64,000 nt of DNA from Leucobacter chromiireducens (GTDB taxonomy: Bacteria; Actinomycetota; Actinomycetes; Actinomycetales; Microbacteriaceae), in assembly GCF_003917135.1 (NCBI RefSeq), contig NZ_RPDI01000005.1:1-64000 (forward strand), given 5' to 3'. Below the pieces are notes generated by a model. The model worked only from the letters and a program-made list of their open reading frames with translations. It did not search any database and had not been told where the DNA came from. Positions 7,941-19,291 of the stretch are shown piece after piece. Every line of letters starts with the position of its first letter. The stretch's first letter is position 1. Both the position numbers and the translations under genes were made by a program.

Positions 7941-8838
7941 GCGGCGTCCTCCACGGGATCCCAAGAGCCATACACGCGCTCGGTGTTCGCCGCGATCTGC
8001 GTGCAGAGCTCCGCGAGGGGCAGCTCGAGCGACTCGGCCATGCGCCGCACGGTGACCGGCAGCAGGTAGGGCGCGTTGGGGCGCCCGCGATGCGGCTCCG
8101 GGGTGAGGAACGGCGCGTCGGTCTCGGCGAGGATCAACTCGGGCCGCGCGACCGCGAGCGCCTCGCGCAGCGCCGGCGCATTCTTGAACGTCGTCGTGCC
8201 GGCGAACGACATGTACCAGCCGTGCTCGTTGCAGATGCGCGCGAGCCGCGCGTCCCCGGAGAAGCAGTGGAACACCGTGCGCTCGGGGGCGCCGACCCGG
8301 GTGAGCGTCGCGACGACCTCGTCGTGCGCGTCACGGTCGTGGATCTGCAGCGCGATCCCGTTCGCCTTCGCGATCTCGATGTGCGTTTCGAACGCCTCGA
8401 TCTGCGCTTCGCGCCCGTCCTCCCCCGTGCGGAAGAAGTCGAGGCCGGTCTCACCGACCGCGCGCACGCGCGGTTCAGCTGCGAGACGCGAGATCTCCGA
8501 AAGGTGCGCGCTCAGCTCGCCGCGCGCAAACAGCTTCGGCGCTTCGTTCGGGTGCAGCGCAACGGCGGCGAGCACGCGCGGATCGCTCGCGGCGAGCTGG
8601 GCGCTCCACCGGCTCGTTTCGAGGTCGGTGCCGACCTGCACCACGCCGCGCACGCCAACCGCGGCAGCCCGATCGAGCGATTCGAGGGGCTCGAGCTGGT
8701 CGATCCCATCCTCGAACTCCAGGTGCGTGTGGTTGTCGTAGAGCGGTACGGGCAAGGGTTCCGGTGCCGCAGGGCGCGTCAGATCGCGCCCAGGCGCCCC
8801 GACCCGCTTCCGCAGGCCGGGAGCTGGAGTGTCGGTAC

Positions 8839-8842
<4 letters not shown>
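7937..8842 (-). CDS. TatD-family metal-dependent deoxyribonuclease
   Basis: A TIM-barrel metal hydrolase of 301 residues. Metal ligands are visible in DNHTHLEF (about 36-43), GETGLDFFRT, the His of IHDRDAHDE, HCFSGD, and ETDAPFLTPEPHRG. TatD enzymes are 3'-5' exonucleases linked to DNA repair or turnover and are often next to metG and rsmA. It has about 30 extra N-terminal residues before the barrel compared with E. coli TatD. The GTG start overlaps the metG stop as GTGA, and its own stop overlaps the rsmA start the same way. Confidence 0.93.
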
Positions 8843-10449
<1,607 letters not shown>

Positions 10450-10456
10450 ACCCACC

Positions 10457-10462
10457 AGTCTA
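10457..10462 (-). promoter_or_regulatory. -10 box for leaderless metG
   Basis: TAGACT on the minus strand with seven bases to ATG 10449. This spacing rules against GTG 10455, which would begin before the expected transcript start. Confidence 0.45.
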
Positions 10463-10490
10463 TTCGCTCCACGGCGGCTTGCGCCCCGTG

Positions 10491-10982
10491 TTACAGCTCG
10501 GCGTCCTCAGCCGCGTCAGCGATCAGGATCTCCGGCTCGTGCCGCACGGGGAAGTTGACGGAGTTCGCGATGAAGCAGACCGCGCGGGCCTCCGCGTGTG
10601 CGGCGCGCGCCGCCTCGATCATGCTCGCCTCGGCGACGGTGACACGCGGCCGGAGCACGACCTCCTCGAACGCGCCGCCCAACCCGGCCTGGCGCATCGT
10701 GCCGGACGCCGCGTCCTCGTACGCCGTCACCACCACGCCGGCGCGCACCGCCATATGGAGGTAGGAGAGCATGTGGCACTGCGCGAGCGCCGCGACGAGC
10801 AACTCCTCCGGGTTCCACCGCTCCGCGTTGCCGTGAAACGTTGGGTCTGCGGATCCCGCAAGCGGATCCTTCTCAGCGGCATGGATGAGGAGCTCACGAC
10901 CGTACTCGCGATACCCGCTCGTGCCGGATCCGCGGTTGCCCACCCATTCAACGCCGACCCGGTACTCGTGCACGTCTTTCAT
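10491..10982 (-). CDS. OsmC-family peroxiredoxin-like protein
   Basis: 163 residues starting at MKDVHEYRV. The OsmC/Ohr fold is shown by NPEELLVAALAQCHMLSYLH with the first redox Cys and ARAVCFIANSVNFPV with the second Cys. Members reduce organic hydroperoxides in the cytoplasm using the two-Cys pair. A longer reading frame continues upstream through gabT on the other strand, but it has no family similarity there and is a shadow. The gene is divergent from gabT, with 54 bases between the two starts. Confidence 0.92.
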   Translation of the reverse strand: MKDVHEYRVGVEWVGNRGSGTSGYREYGRELLIHAAEKDPLAGSADPTFHGNAERWNPEELLVAALAQCHMLSYLHMAVRAGVVVTAYEDAASGTMRQAGLGGAFEEVVLRPRVTVAEASMIEAARAAHAEARAVCFIANSVNFPVRHEPEILIADAAEDAEL

Positions 10983-11023
10983 AGATTCATGGTAGCTCGC
11001 ACCCCCGTCACTGGACCCGGGAG

Positions 11024-11029
11024 TAGTAT
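11024..11029 (+). promoter_or_regulatory. -10 box for leaderless gabT
   Basis: TAGTAT followed by seven bases and ATG 11037. It selects 11037 over an in-frame ATG at 10989. No convincing -35 is visible. Confidence 0.45.
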
Positions 11030-11036
11030 CGAGTTC

Positions 11037-12422
11037 ATGACCGAAGGCACCATCGAAGCACCTGTCAGTTCTGAGGCGTCGCAGCAGGAGACCACCGTCC
11101 CCCAAACGCGCCGCGTCGTCACCGAGATCCCTGGGCCTCGCTCCCAGGCCATCCACGCTCGGCGGCAGGCCGTCGTCCCGCCCGGGGTGCACAGCGTGCT
11201 CCCCGTCTACATCGAGCGCGCGCACGACTCGATCCTGGTCGATGTCGATGGAAACCACATCATTGACGTGTGCGGTGGCATCGGAGTCACCACGATCGGT
11301 CACACCGACGACGCGGTCGTCGCAGCGGCAACCGCACAGCTGCAGAAGGTGACGCACACACTCTTCACGATGACGCCGTATGAGCCGTACGTGCAGGTCG
11401 CCGAGCATCTCGCACAGCACGTGCCGGGATCCACCGCGGATGCCCCGTACAAGACGCTCCTCATGAACTCGGGCGCTGAGGCCGTGGAGAATGGCGTCAA
11501 GATCGCGCGCAAGTACACCGGCCGCCCCGGCGTCGCCGTGCTCGAGCACGCCTACCACGGCCGCACCATGCTGACCTCGAGCATGAACCACAAGGCCGCG
11601 CCCTACGCGCTCGGCTACGGCCCGCGCGCCGGCGACATCTACAAGGCGCCGAACTCCTACCCGCTGCAGGACGGGCTGAGTGGCGCCGAGGCTGCCGCGC
11701 GCACCATCGCACACCTGGAGAAGACCGCCGGCGCTGAGGATCTCGCCTGCCTCGTCGTCGAGCCGATCCAGGGCGAGGGCGGCTTCATCGTCCCAGCCGA
11801 CGGCTTCCTGCCCGCGCTCGCCGAGTGGTGCCGCGCGAACGGCATCGTCTTCATCGCCGACGAGGTGCAGGCCGGTATGGCACGCACGGGCACCGTGTTC
11901 TCGATCGAGCAGTTCGGCGTGCAGCCCGACATCGTGCTCTCGGCGAAGGGCATCGCGGGCGGCCTGCCGCTCGCCGGGATCACCGGCCGCGCCGAGATCA
12001 TGGACAAGTCGCAGCCCGGCGGGCTCGGCGGCACCTTCGGCGGCAACCCGGTCTCGTGCGCGGCAGCGGTTGCCGTGTTCGAGCAGATCGAGTCGCAGGG
12101 CCTCCTCGCCGAGGCGCAGCGGATCGAGCGCGTCTTTGGCGCCGGCCTGGAGCGCCTGAAGGCGGCTCACCCGGCCATCGCCGAGGTGCGCGGCAAGGGT
12201 GCGATGCTCGCGATCGAGGTCGTGCAGCCCGGCACGCTGACGCCGAACCCCGAGCTCGTCGCACAGGTGATCGACTTCGCCGCTCAGCAGGGCGTGCTGC
12301 TGCTCAGCTCGGGCGTCCACAACCAGGCGATCCGTTTCCTGCCGTCGCTCAAGACGAGCGACGAGCTGCTGGAAGACGTGGTGAGCGTGCTCGACGCGGC
12401 GTTCACCGCCGCTGGCGCGTAG
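11037..12422 (+). CDS. gabT: 4-aminobutyrate--2-oxoglutarate transaminase
   Basis: A fold-type I, class III PLP aminotransferase of 461 residues. Key sites: cofactor contact MNSGAEAVENGVKIARKYTGR, IADEVQAGMARTG with the pyridine-nitrogen Asp, and the Schiff-base Lys in LSAKGIAGGLPLAGI. The length and the N-terminal PGPRSQAIHARRQAVVPPGV match actinobacterial GabT, which moves the amino group of GABA to 2-oxoglutarate, giving succinate semialdehyde. No gabD or GABA permease is adjacent, so substrate range could include other omega-amino acids. A strong hairpin follows the stop codon. Confidence 0.9.
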   Translation: MTEGTIEAPVSSEASQQETTVPQTRRVVTEIPGPRSQAIHARRQAVVPPGVHSVLPVYIERAHDSILVDVDGNHIIDVCGGIGVTTIGHTDDAVVAAATAQLQKVTHTLFTMTPYEPYVQVAEHLAQHVPGSTADAPYKTLLMNSGAEAVENGVKIARKYTGRPGVAVLEHAYHGRTMLTSSMNHKAAPYALGYGPRAGDIYKAPNSYPLQDGLSGAEAAARTIAHLEKTAGAEDLACLVVEPIQGEGGFIVPADGFLPALAEWCRANGIVFIADEVQAGMARTGTVFSIEQFGVQPDIVLSAKGIAGGLPLAGITGRAEIMDKSQPGGLGGTFGGNPVSCAAAVAVFEQIESQGLLAEAQRIERVFGAGLERLKAAHPAIAEVRGKGAMLAIEVVQPGTLTPNPELVAQVIDFAAQQGVLLLSSGVHNQAIRFLPSLKTSDELLEDVVSVLDAAFTAAGA

Positions 12423-12436
12423 CCTTCCTGCACCGC

Positions 12437-12475
12437 ACCGAGTGCCCGGGCCCCGAGGGGGTCCGGGCACTCGGT
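12437..12475 (+). terminator. Terminator after gabT
   Basis: Perfect 13-bp arms ACCGAGTGCCCGG (12437-12449) and CCGGGCACTCGGT (12463-12475), followed by CGTTTGTG. It starts 14 bases after the gabT stop. The T run is poor. Confidence 0.75.
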
Positions 12476-12483
12476 CGTTTGTG

Positions 12484-12557
12484 GGGGTGTGGTGTGGGCG
12501 GCGTGAGGTGGTGTGGGTGGTGTGAGGTGGTGTGAGGTGGTGTGGGTGGTGTGAGGT
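12484..12557. repeat. GT-rich short direct repeats
   Basis: About seven imperfect copies of a 10-base GGTGGTGTGA/GGGTGGTGTG unit. The tract occupies the gabT-tetR intergenic region (12423-12931) together with palindromes B and C; I see no gene in that interval. Confidence 0.7.
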
Positions 12558-12640
12558 GCGTCCCCTGCTCGCTCCGATCGGTCTCTTCCAGCCCTGTCCA
12601 GTCCCGCTCGGTCCCCTCCCGCTCCGCGCACCCCCACACT

Positions 12641-12702
12641 CGGAGAAATCGCAATTCTCGGACCCTTTCGCGGGCACGCCTCCGAGATTCCAGATTTCTC
12701 CG
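12641..12702. repeat. Palindromic element copy B
   Basis: Outer arms CGGAGAAAT (12641-12649) and ATTTCTCCG (12694-12702), with an inner TTCTCGGA against TCCGAGATT match. It lies in the convergent gap between gabT and tetR, 93 bases before copy C. Confidence 0.85.
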
Positions 12703-12795
12703 CGTTCTACGGTGACCCCTCTGACTGCTCGCCCGCGGCACACGCCCGAGCCTCGCCCGGGCCAGCCTGCATTCACCTGCGCCCACCCGCTTTCA

Positions 12796-12861
12796 CACGG
12801 AGAAATCGCAAGTCTCGGAGCGGAAACCCACGCGGCGTCCGAAATATCAGATTTCTCCGTG
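12796..12861. repeat. Palindromic element copy C
   Basis: Perfect 11-base arms CACGGAGAAAT (12796-12806) and ATTTCTCCGTG (12851-12861), with inner GTCTCGGA and TCCGAAAT. The loop begins GCGGAAACC, close to the loop of copies D, E, F and G. Confidence 0.85.
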
Positions 12862-12931
12862 CGTGGGGGGGCGGGCGGTGGGGTGCAGGGGCGCAGGGAT
12901 GGGATGAAGGGCAGACGCGGGGCGCGGGGCG

Positions 12932-13744
12932 CTAGTCCTGGTCAGCGATACCCGCGAGCAGCGCGCGGAGCGCGAGCACCGCGAAGCGGGACTCCTCGCG
13001 CGCCAGCACCCGCTCCCCGGAGTCCGCGGAGTCGTCACGCAGCCGCTCGTCAGCCCGCACGAGCACGGAGATCAGCGCCGCACTCAACTCGCGCACCTCC
13101 GCGCGGTGCTCGGGCACCCGCCGCCCGAACAGCAGGGCCTCAATGCCCAGCGTCGTCGCCGAGGCAAGCTCCGCTCGCGCGTGCGCGGAATCCGAGAACA
13201 GGCCGGCCGCCGCGGTGTCGCCAGCGGCGGTCTCCGAGGCAGCGGTATCCCCCGCAGCCGCCTCGCCCTCGCCCTCGCCTCCGCCCGCGTCTGGAGCCAC
13301 AGCGGCGCCCGCAGCTATGTCAGCCTCGGCCGCCGCGAGCTCCTCCTCCATCCGCTCGACCGTGTGCCGCACCGCCGCGAGGAACACCTGCTCCTTTGAA
13401 CCGAAGTGGCTGTACACGGCCCCCTTCGTGAAGCCCGCCGCCTGCGCGATGTCCTCGAGCGACACCCCGGAAAAACCGCGCTCGGCGAAGAGCCTGGCCG
13501 CCTGCACCAGCAATTGCTCTCGCGTGCTCAGCGGCTTGGCGCGCTGCTCGACCCAGGCGCTTGCCTGCGCGAGCGCCTGCGCCGCGGCGAGGAGCCCTTT
13601 CGTCACCCCGGTCTCAGCCGACGCGCCGGCCACGCCGAGGCTCTGCCCCAGCTGGCCCGCCGCCTCGGCAAGCGCCTTCGCCGCGTCGCGGAGCTTCTGC
13701 TCGCCGTGTCCCGCGGAGTCCGGACTCCCGTGCTGTGTCGCCAT
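12932..13744 (-). CDS. TetR-family transcriptional regulator with a long N-terminal extension
   Basis: 270 residues. The DNA-binding domain is at about 72-125: TREQLLVQAARLFAERGF, then GVSLEDIAQAAGFTKGAVYS and HFGSKEQVFLAAV. The first 70 residues form an Ala/Gln-rich, probably helical extension that TetR proteins normally lack. The ligand domain contains an acidic, Gly/Ala-rich insert around 140-180. TAGACT six bases before the ATG predicts a leaderless message. It is divergent from an ABC exporter pair across 116 bases that hold GTAT/ATAC dyads, so it is the likely repressor of that exporter and of itself. Confidence 0.9.
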   Translation of the reverse strand: MATQHGSPDSAGHGEQKLRDAAKALAEAAGQLGQSLGVAGASAETGVTKGLLAAAQALAQASAWVEQRAKPLSTREQLLVQAARLFAERGFSGVSLEDIAQAAGFTKGAVYSHFGSKEQVFLAAVRHTVERMEEELAAAEADIAAGAAVAPDAGGGEGEGEAAAGDTAASETAAGDTAAAGLFSDSAHARAELASATTLGIEALLFGRRVPEHRAEVRELSAALISVLVRADERLRDDSADSGERVLAREESRFAVLALRALLAGIADQD

Positions 13745-13750
13745 GCCAGC

Positions 13751-13756
13751 AGTCTA
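13751..13756 (-). promoter_or_regulatory. -10 box for leaderless tetR
   Basis: TAGACT on the minus strand, six bases before the ATG at 13744. Confidence 0.4.
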
Positions 13757-13783
13757 GCGTGAGGACGACCGGAAAAATACTTA

Positions 13784-13831
13784 CGGGAATCCCGATTGTG
13801 CACCTAGATACTCTTGGGTATGTTCATACTC
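13784..13831. promoter_or_regulatory. Probable TetR operators between tetR and the ABC operon
   Basis: Two dyads are visible. CGGGAATCCCG (13784-13794) is a perfect odd palindrome. ATACTCTTGGGTAT (13808-13821) and GTATGTTCATAC (13818-13829) share a half site, giving three alternating GTAT/ATAC words. Which dyad the regulator uses cannot be told from sequence. Confidence 0.5.
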
Positions 13832-13860
13832 ACCAGCATCCCGATGCCGAGAGGACCCCC

Positions 13861-14886
13861 ATGCACGCCATGCCCCCACCCCCAGCAACGTCACCGCACT
13901 CCGGCGGAGCGCCCCCGCTAGCCCCCCGCGGAACACCCCCGCACCGCGACGCGTCCACCTCCCCCGTCCTCGAAATCACCGACCTCGTGAAGCGCTATCG
14001 CAGGCGCAGCGCGCCGGCGAACGACGGGATCACTCTCACGGCGCACCCCGGACGCGTGCTCGGCGTGCTCGGCCACAACGGGGCTGGAAAGACCACCCTG
14101 GTCAACCAGATCGTCGGGCTCCTCCGACCCGACTCCGGGACCATCTCACTCGCGGGGATCGACGCGATCGCCCAACCGGCGCGCGCCCGCGAACTCGTAT
14201 CCGTGCAGGCGCAGGCCAACGTGCCCATCACCGGCCTCACACCGCGCGCGGCGATCGAGCTCGTCGGACGGATCCGCGGCGGCGGTCAGCGCGAGGTGCG
14301 CTCCCGCACGGCCGAGCTGCTCGACGCGCTCGACCTCGGCCCCTGGGCCGACACCCCAGCGGAGAAGGTCTCGGGCGGCGTGGCGAGGCTCACCGCGTTC
14401 TGCATGACGGCGGTGCGCCCCGGCGCGCTCGTGATCCTCGACGAGCCAACCAACGACGTCGACCCGGCCAGACGCCGACTCCTCTGGAACGCGATCCGCG
14501 CCACCGCTGCGGAGGGCGCGGCCGTGCTGCTCGTCACCCACAACGTCCGCGAGGCGGAGCGCGCAGTCGACGAGCTCATTGTGCTCGACCGCGGCAGAAC
14601 GCTCGCGAGCGGCACCCCGGCGCAGCTCACCGCGCACCTCAGCGATCAGCTGCTCCTCGAACTGGATACCCCGCACCTCCCGCAACTGCCCACTGGGCTC
14701 GCGGTGATCAGCTCGGGCGGCGGCCGCACGACCGTCGCGGTGCCAGCGGCGCGCAGCGCACACGCGGTCGAGTGGGCCCAGCAGGAGCAGCACCAGGGCA
14801 GGATCGAGCGCTTCGCGCTCACACCCCCATCGCTCGAGGACGCGTATCTGGAACTCGTCGGTTCGGAATCGGAGGACGCAGCATGA
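13861..14886 (+). CDS. ABC transporter ATP-binding protein
   Basis: 341 residues from ATG 13861, which has GAGAGGA five bases upstream. A Pro-rich N-terminal tail of about 35 residues precedes the nucleotide-binding domain: Walker A GHNGAGKTTL near 78, Walker B LVILDEPTNDVDPARR, and the H-loop His in LLVTHNVREAE. The signature reads VSGGVAR instead of LSGGQ, a departure that may lower ATPase activity or mark a DrrA-like subgroup. It overlaps the permease gene by ATGA. Half-transporter pairs of this kind export drugs or lipids; regulation by the divergent TetR is inferred. Confidence 0.9.
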   Translation: MHAMPPPPATSPHSGGAPPLAPRGTPPHRDASTSPVLEITDLVKRYRRRSAPANDGITLTAHPGRVLGVLGHNGAGKTTLVNQIVGLLRPDSGTISLAGIDAIAQPARARELVSVQAQANVPITGLTPRAAIELVGRIRGGGQREVRSRTAELLDALDLGPWADTPAEKVSGGVARLTAFCMTAVRPGALVILDEPTNDVDPARRRLLWNAIRATAAEGAAVLLVTHNVREAERAVDELIVLDRGRTLASGTPAQLTAHLSDQLLLELDTPHLPQLPTGLAVISSGGGRTTVAVPAARSAHAVEWAQQEQHQGRIERFALTPPSLEDAYLELVGSESEDAA

Positions 14887-15701
14887 GCACCCACCACGCC
14901 ACAACACACCACACACGCCTCTCACACCCCACCCACGATCCCGCACCCACCCGGCGCACCACGGCGCTCGGCGGGCTCGCGAGCGCCCGCTTCCTGCTCG
15001 TCTGGCAGCTCCGCCGTCAGGCCCAGTTCCTCCCGCTCATGGTGGTGGTGCAGACCGCGCTCGCGGTCTCAACGGTGCTGGGTTACGGGATCCTGATCGG
15101 GGACGTGCAGCCGCAGGCCGCCCTCTTCCTCGCCACCGGCGCACCGACGATCACGCTCATCACGGTGGGCCTCGTCATGACCCCGCAGCTCATGGCGCAG
15201 TCGCGCACGGAGGGCAGCGCGGACTGGCTGCGCACGCTGCCGGTGCCGCGCGCGGCGTTCCTCATCGCGGATCTCACGGTGTGGACGCTGCTCGCGCTCC
15301 CCGGGCTCGTGCTCGGCGCGCTCGCCGGCGCGCTGCGGTACGACATCGCGTACGCGATCCAGCCGTGGATCGTGCCGGTCGCCCTGCTCATCTCGCTCAC
15401 GGCTGCCGCGATCGGCTACGCGTTCGCGGTGCTACTGCCGCCCGTTGTCGCCCAGCTGCTCACCCAGTTGCTCGTGTTCCTGCTCCTGCTGTTCTCCCCC
15501 GTGAGCTTTCCCGCGGAGAATCTGCCTGGGTGGCTGCGCGCGGCGCACACCGTGCTGCCGATCGAGTCGATGGCGAACCTCATGCGCGCGGGGCTCGCAG
15601 GGAACGACTTCACGACGTCGGGCAGCGATCTGCTGCTCGTGCTCGCGTGGTGCACGGCAGCGGTGACGGTCGCGATCCTCGCGCTCCGGCGGCGCGGCTA
15701 G
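14883..15701 (+). CDS. ABC transporter permease (ABC-2 type)
   Basis: 272 residues. After a His/Thr-rich, Pro-containing tail of 35 residues come about six membrane helices, from FLPLMVVVQTALAVSTVLGYG to LLLVLAWCTAAVTVAILAL. The conserved region before the last helices, LFSPVSFPAENLPGWLRAAHTVLPIESMANLMRAGLAG, matches ABC-2 exporters. Its start overlaps the ATPase stop. Its TAG stop is within a CTAG shared with the stop of the convergent PP2C gene. Confidence 0.9.
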   Translation: MSTHHATTHHTRLSHPTHDPAPTRRTTALGGLASARFLLVWQLRRQAQFLPLMVVVQTALAVSTVLGYGILIGDVQPQAALFLATGAPTITLITVGLVMTPQLMAQSRTEGSADWLRTLPVPRAAFLIADLTVWTLLALPGLVLGALAGALRYDIAYAIQPWIVPVALLISLTAAAIGYAFAVLLPPVVAQLLTQLLVFLLLLFSPVSFPAENLPGWLRAAHTVLPIESMANLMRAGLAGNDFTTSGSDLLLVLAWCTAAVTVAILALRRRG

Positions 15702-16585
15702 CTGCCCTCGGTGGGCACCGGCACCGGCTCGGTGTCCACCTCGGCGTCGACGAGCTCGTCGAGCGAGAGACCGACGGACTCGACGCTCCCGGTGTCGATC
15801 ACGTCGCCGACGGCGTGCACGTCGATCACGATGGCGGTCACGTTGTCGCGCCCGGCGTTCTCGACCGCCTGCTGCACGAGCATGCGGGCCGCGTCCTCCG
15901 CGGTGCGCTGCGTGGCAAGGAAGTGCTGGATCCCGATGTCGGTGAGTTCCTTGGTGAGCCCGTCGGAGCAGATGAGCAGCCGCTGGCCGGGGATCAACGC
16001 GAGCGACGTGTAGTCGGGGATCGGCGCCTCGTTGAAGCCGACGGCGCGCGTGATCACGTTGGCGTGCGGATGCGTCTCCGCCTCCTCCTCGGTGATCGCG
16101 CCGGTGTCGATGAGGTGCTGCACGACGGAGTGGTCGACGGTGATCTGGCTGAGCGCGCCCTTGAAGTACTGGTAGACGCGCGAGTCGCCGATGTTGAAGA
16201 CGGTCCACGTCGGCGCCTCGGACGAGCCGAAGCACACACCGGTCACGGTCGTGCCGGCCCCGAGCTCGGTCTCACCGGCGTCGAGTTCGATGTCGTCGAC
16301 CGCGTCGGAGAGCATGCTGTCGATGTCGCCCTCGAGCACGGTCGGGTTGCCCCCGAGCTCCGCGAGCCTGCGCACGACGGCGGCGGAGGCCACCTCGCCG
16401 GCGGAGTGGCCGCCCATACCGTCGGCCACGGCGAAGACTGGCGGGATCGTGACGTAGCTGTCCTGGTTGGTTTCGCGACGCCGACCGACGTCGGTCACCC
16501 CGCACCACGAGAGCTCGACCTCAAGCTCGGAGTCCGGACGGTAACGCAAACGGCGCCGGGAGCCATTCTCCCCGCGCACGGTCAT
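15698..16585 (-). CDS. PP2C-family serine/threonine protein phosphatase
   Basis: 295 residues from ATG 16585, chosen because GAGGTGG lies about 7 bases upstream; a GTG three codons earlier is possible. Metal-site motifs are all present: TDVGRRRETNQDSY, VADGMGGHSAGE, ICSDGLTKELTD and the late GRDNVTAIVIDV. There is no transmembrane segment, unlike PstP. It resembles the cytoplasmic PP2C phosphatases that counteract Hanks-type kinases in actinobacteria. No kinase or FHA gene is adjacent. A TAGGAT box about 25 bases upstream could serve as -10. Confidence 0.93.
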   Translation of the reverse strand: MTVRGENGSRRRLRYRPDSELEVELSWCGVTDVGRRRETNQDSYVTIPPVFAVADGMGGHSAGEVASAAVVRRLAELGGNPTVLEGDIDSMLSDAVDDIELDAGETELGAGTTVTGVCFGSSEAPTWTVFNIGDSRVYQYFKGALSQITVDHSVVQHLIDTGAITEEEAETHPHANVITRAVGFNEAPIPDYTSLALIPGQRLLICSDGLTKELTDIGIQHFLATQRTAEDAARMLVQQAVENAGRDNVTAIVIDVHAVGDVIDTGSVESVGLSLDELVDAEVDTEPVPVPTEGS

Positions 16586-16614
16586 CGCTTCCACCTCGTG
16601 AGCACCCGAGTATC

Positions 16615-17412
16615 CTACCGCGCCCGAGCGGCCCGCGCCGACGCCGCCCCTGACGCGCCCAGCTCGGTGATCAGGGTGAGTTCCCGAGCGGTCGGGTCGG
16701 CGGTGAGCTCCAGGTCGACGGAGCTGGCCCAGTCGAGCACCTCCGCGACCTCAGAAAACGCTGCGCCGGATCGGGCCAGCCGCCGCACGAGGTCGCCCTT
16801 CGCGGCCTTATTGAAGTGGTTGAGCGCGCGCACGGCACCGTCCTCACCGCGCTGCGCGACGTGCAGGAACCAGCCGCGACCTGCGGGAACGGGCGCGAGG
16901 GCCGCGTAGTCCTTGGAACGGAGGTCGAGCACCAGGCCGGCGTCCTCCCACGGCAGCACCGCGTGCGCGCGCCCCCAAACGCGCTTGAGCGGCGCCCCGA
17001 GCTGCGGCAGCCGTGAGCCTGCGGAGAGCCGGTACGCGGGGATCTCCTCGCCCGCGCCGATCAGGCCGAAGAGCGCCGACTGGACGGCGACGTGCGCGTC
17101 GAGCCAGTCGCGAGCCGAGGCGTCGAGCGACTCCGCGTCGAGCGCGTCGTACAGCACGCCGGTGTATCGCTCGATCGCGGGGAGCACGCCGCTGTCGCGC
17201 AACACGAGGTTGTGCTCGCGCTCCGCGCCGTTCTTCACGCCGAGCTTCAGCGCCTTCGCCGCCGCGACGGGATCCTCGCTGAGCTGCTCGAGCGCGGTGC
17301 GCACGGAGGCGCGCGCCTCCCCCAGCGCGTCGTGGTGGCGCAGTCGCTCGGGCGCGAAGGTCCCGGCGCCGCCCTGGCGCTTCGTCTCGGACGGTGGGAG
17401 CAGGATCAGCAC
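16615..17412 (-). CDS. yaaA: Peroxide stress protein YaaA (DUF328)
   Basis: 265 residues from GTG 17412, giving the family N-terminus MLILLPPSETKRQGG; AAAGG lies 7 bases upstream. Family blocks include YTGVLYDALD, AGSRLPQLGAPLKRVW, VLDLRSKDYAALAP and the C-terminal LNHFNKAAKGDLVRRLA. E. coli YaaA binds DNA and limits damage by hydrogen peroxide through effects on free iron. It lies just after the ATP synthase operon, beyond its terminator, and 29 bases ahead of the PP2C gene. Confidence 0.93.
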   Translation of the reverse strand: MLILLPPSETKRQGGAGTFAPERLRHHDALGEARASVRTALEQLSEDPVAAAKALKLGVKNGAEREHNLVLRDSGVLPAIERYTGVLYDALDAESLDASARDWLDAHVAVQSALFGLIGAGEEIPAYRLSAGSRLPQLGAPLKRVWGRAHAVLPWEDAGLVLDLRSKDYAALAPVPAGRGWFLHVAQRGEDGAVRALNHFNKAAKGDLVRRLARSGAAFSEVAEVLDWASSVDLELTADPTARELTLITELGASGAASARAARAR

Positions 17413-17477
17413 GGGAGCCTTTCGGGGTGTGGGGCGTGCGTCACCGAGTGCCGGACCCGGTGACCGCGAAAACGGCT

Positions 17478-17519
17478 CGAGGCCGGTCGGCTCACCCCGC
17501 AGGGTGGCCGCCGGCCTCG
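17478..17519 (-). terminator. Terminator of the ATP synthase operon
   Basis: Arms CGAGGCCGG (17478-17486) and CCGGCCTCG (17511-17519), with further pairing inside (CGGC/GCCG and CACCC/GGGTG around a CGCA loop). It lies 20 bases beyond the atpC stop. There is no T run. Confidence 0.6.
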
Positions 17520-17539
17520 AACTCGTGTGCGGCGGCTCG

Positions 17540-17800
17540 CTAGGCGAGCGTCGCCTTGCCAGCAACGATGGTCACGGTGTCGTGATCAACGGAGAGGAAC
17601 CCGCCCTCCGCGTCGACCGTCACCTTCTCACCGGAGCCGGTGGTCACGCGGACCTCGCCGGCGCCCAGCAGTGCCAGGAGCGGCTCGTGGCCCGCGAGAA
17701 TGCCGATCTCGCCCTCGACCGTCCGTGCGACGACCTGGGAGGCTTCGCCCGTCCAGACCTCGCGGTCGGCCGAGACGACACTCACGTTCAGCGAAGCCAT
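17540..17800 (-). CDS. atpC: F-type ATP synthase epsilon subunit
   Basis: 86 residues: the N-terminal beta-sandwich only (SVVSADREVWTGEASQVVARTVEGEIGILAGHEPLLALLGAGEV), without the C-terminal helical hairpin that inhibits ATP hydrolysis in E. coli. Short epsilon subunits are common in Microbacteriaceae. It couples the rotor shaft to the c-ring and is the last gene of the operon, 3 bases after atpD. The missing hairpin suggests that hydrolysis is restrained by another mechanism. Confidence 0.96.
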   Translation of the reverse strand: MASLNVSVVSADREVWTGEASQVVARTVEGEIGILAGHEPLLALLGAGEVRVTTGSGEKVTVDAEGGFLSVDHDTVTIVAGKATLA

Positions 17801-17803
17801 GGC

Positions 17804-19291
<1,488 letters not shown>

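Noticed and set aside
10450-10490. T-box or SAM riboswitch before metG
   Set aside because: Only 41 bases separate metG from the next gene and the start appears leaderless.
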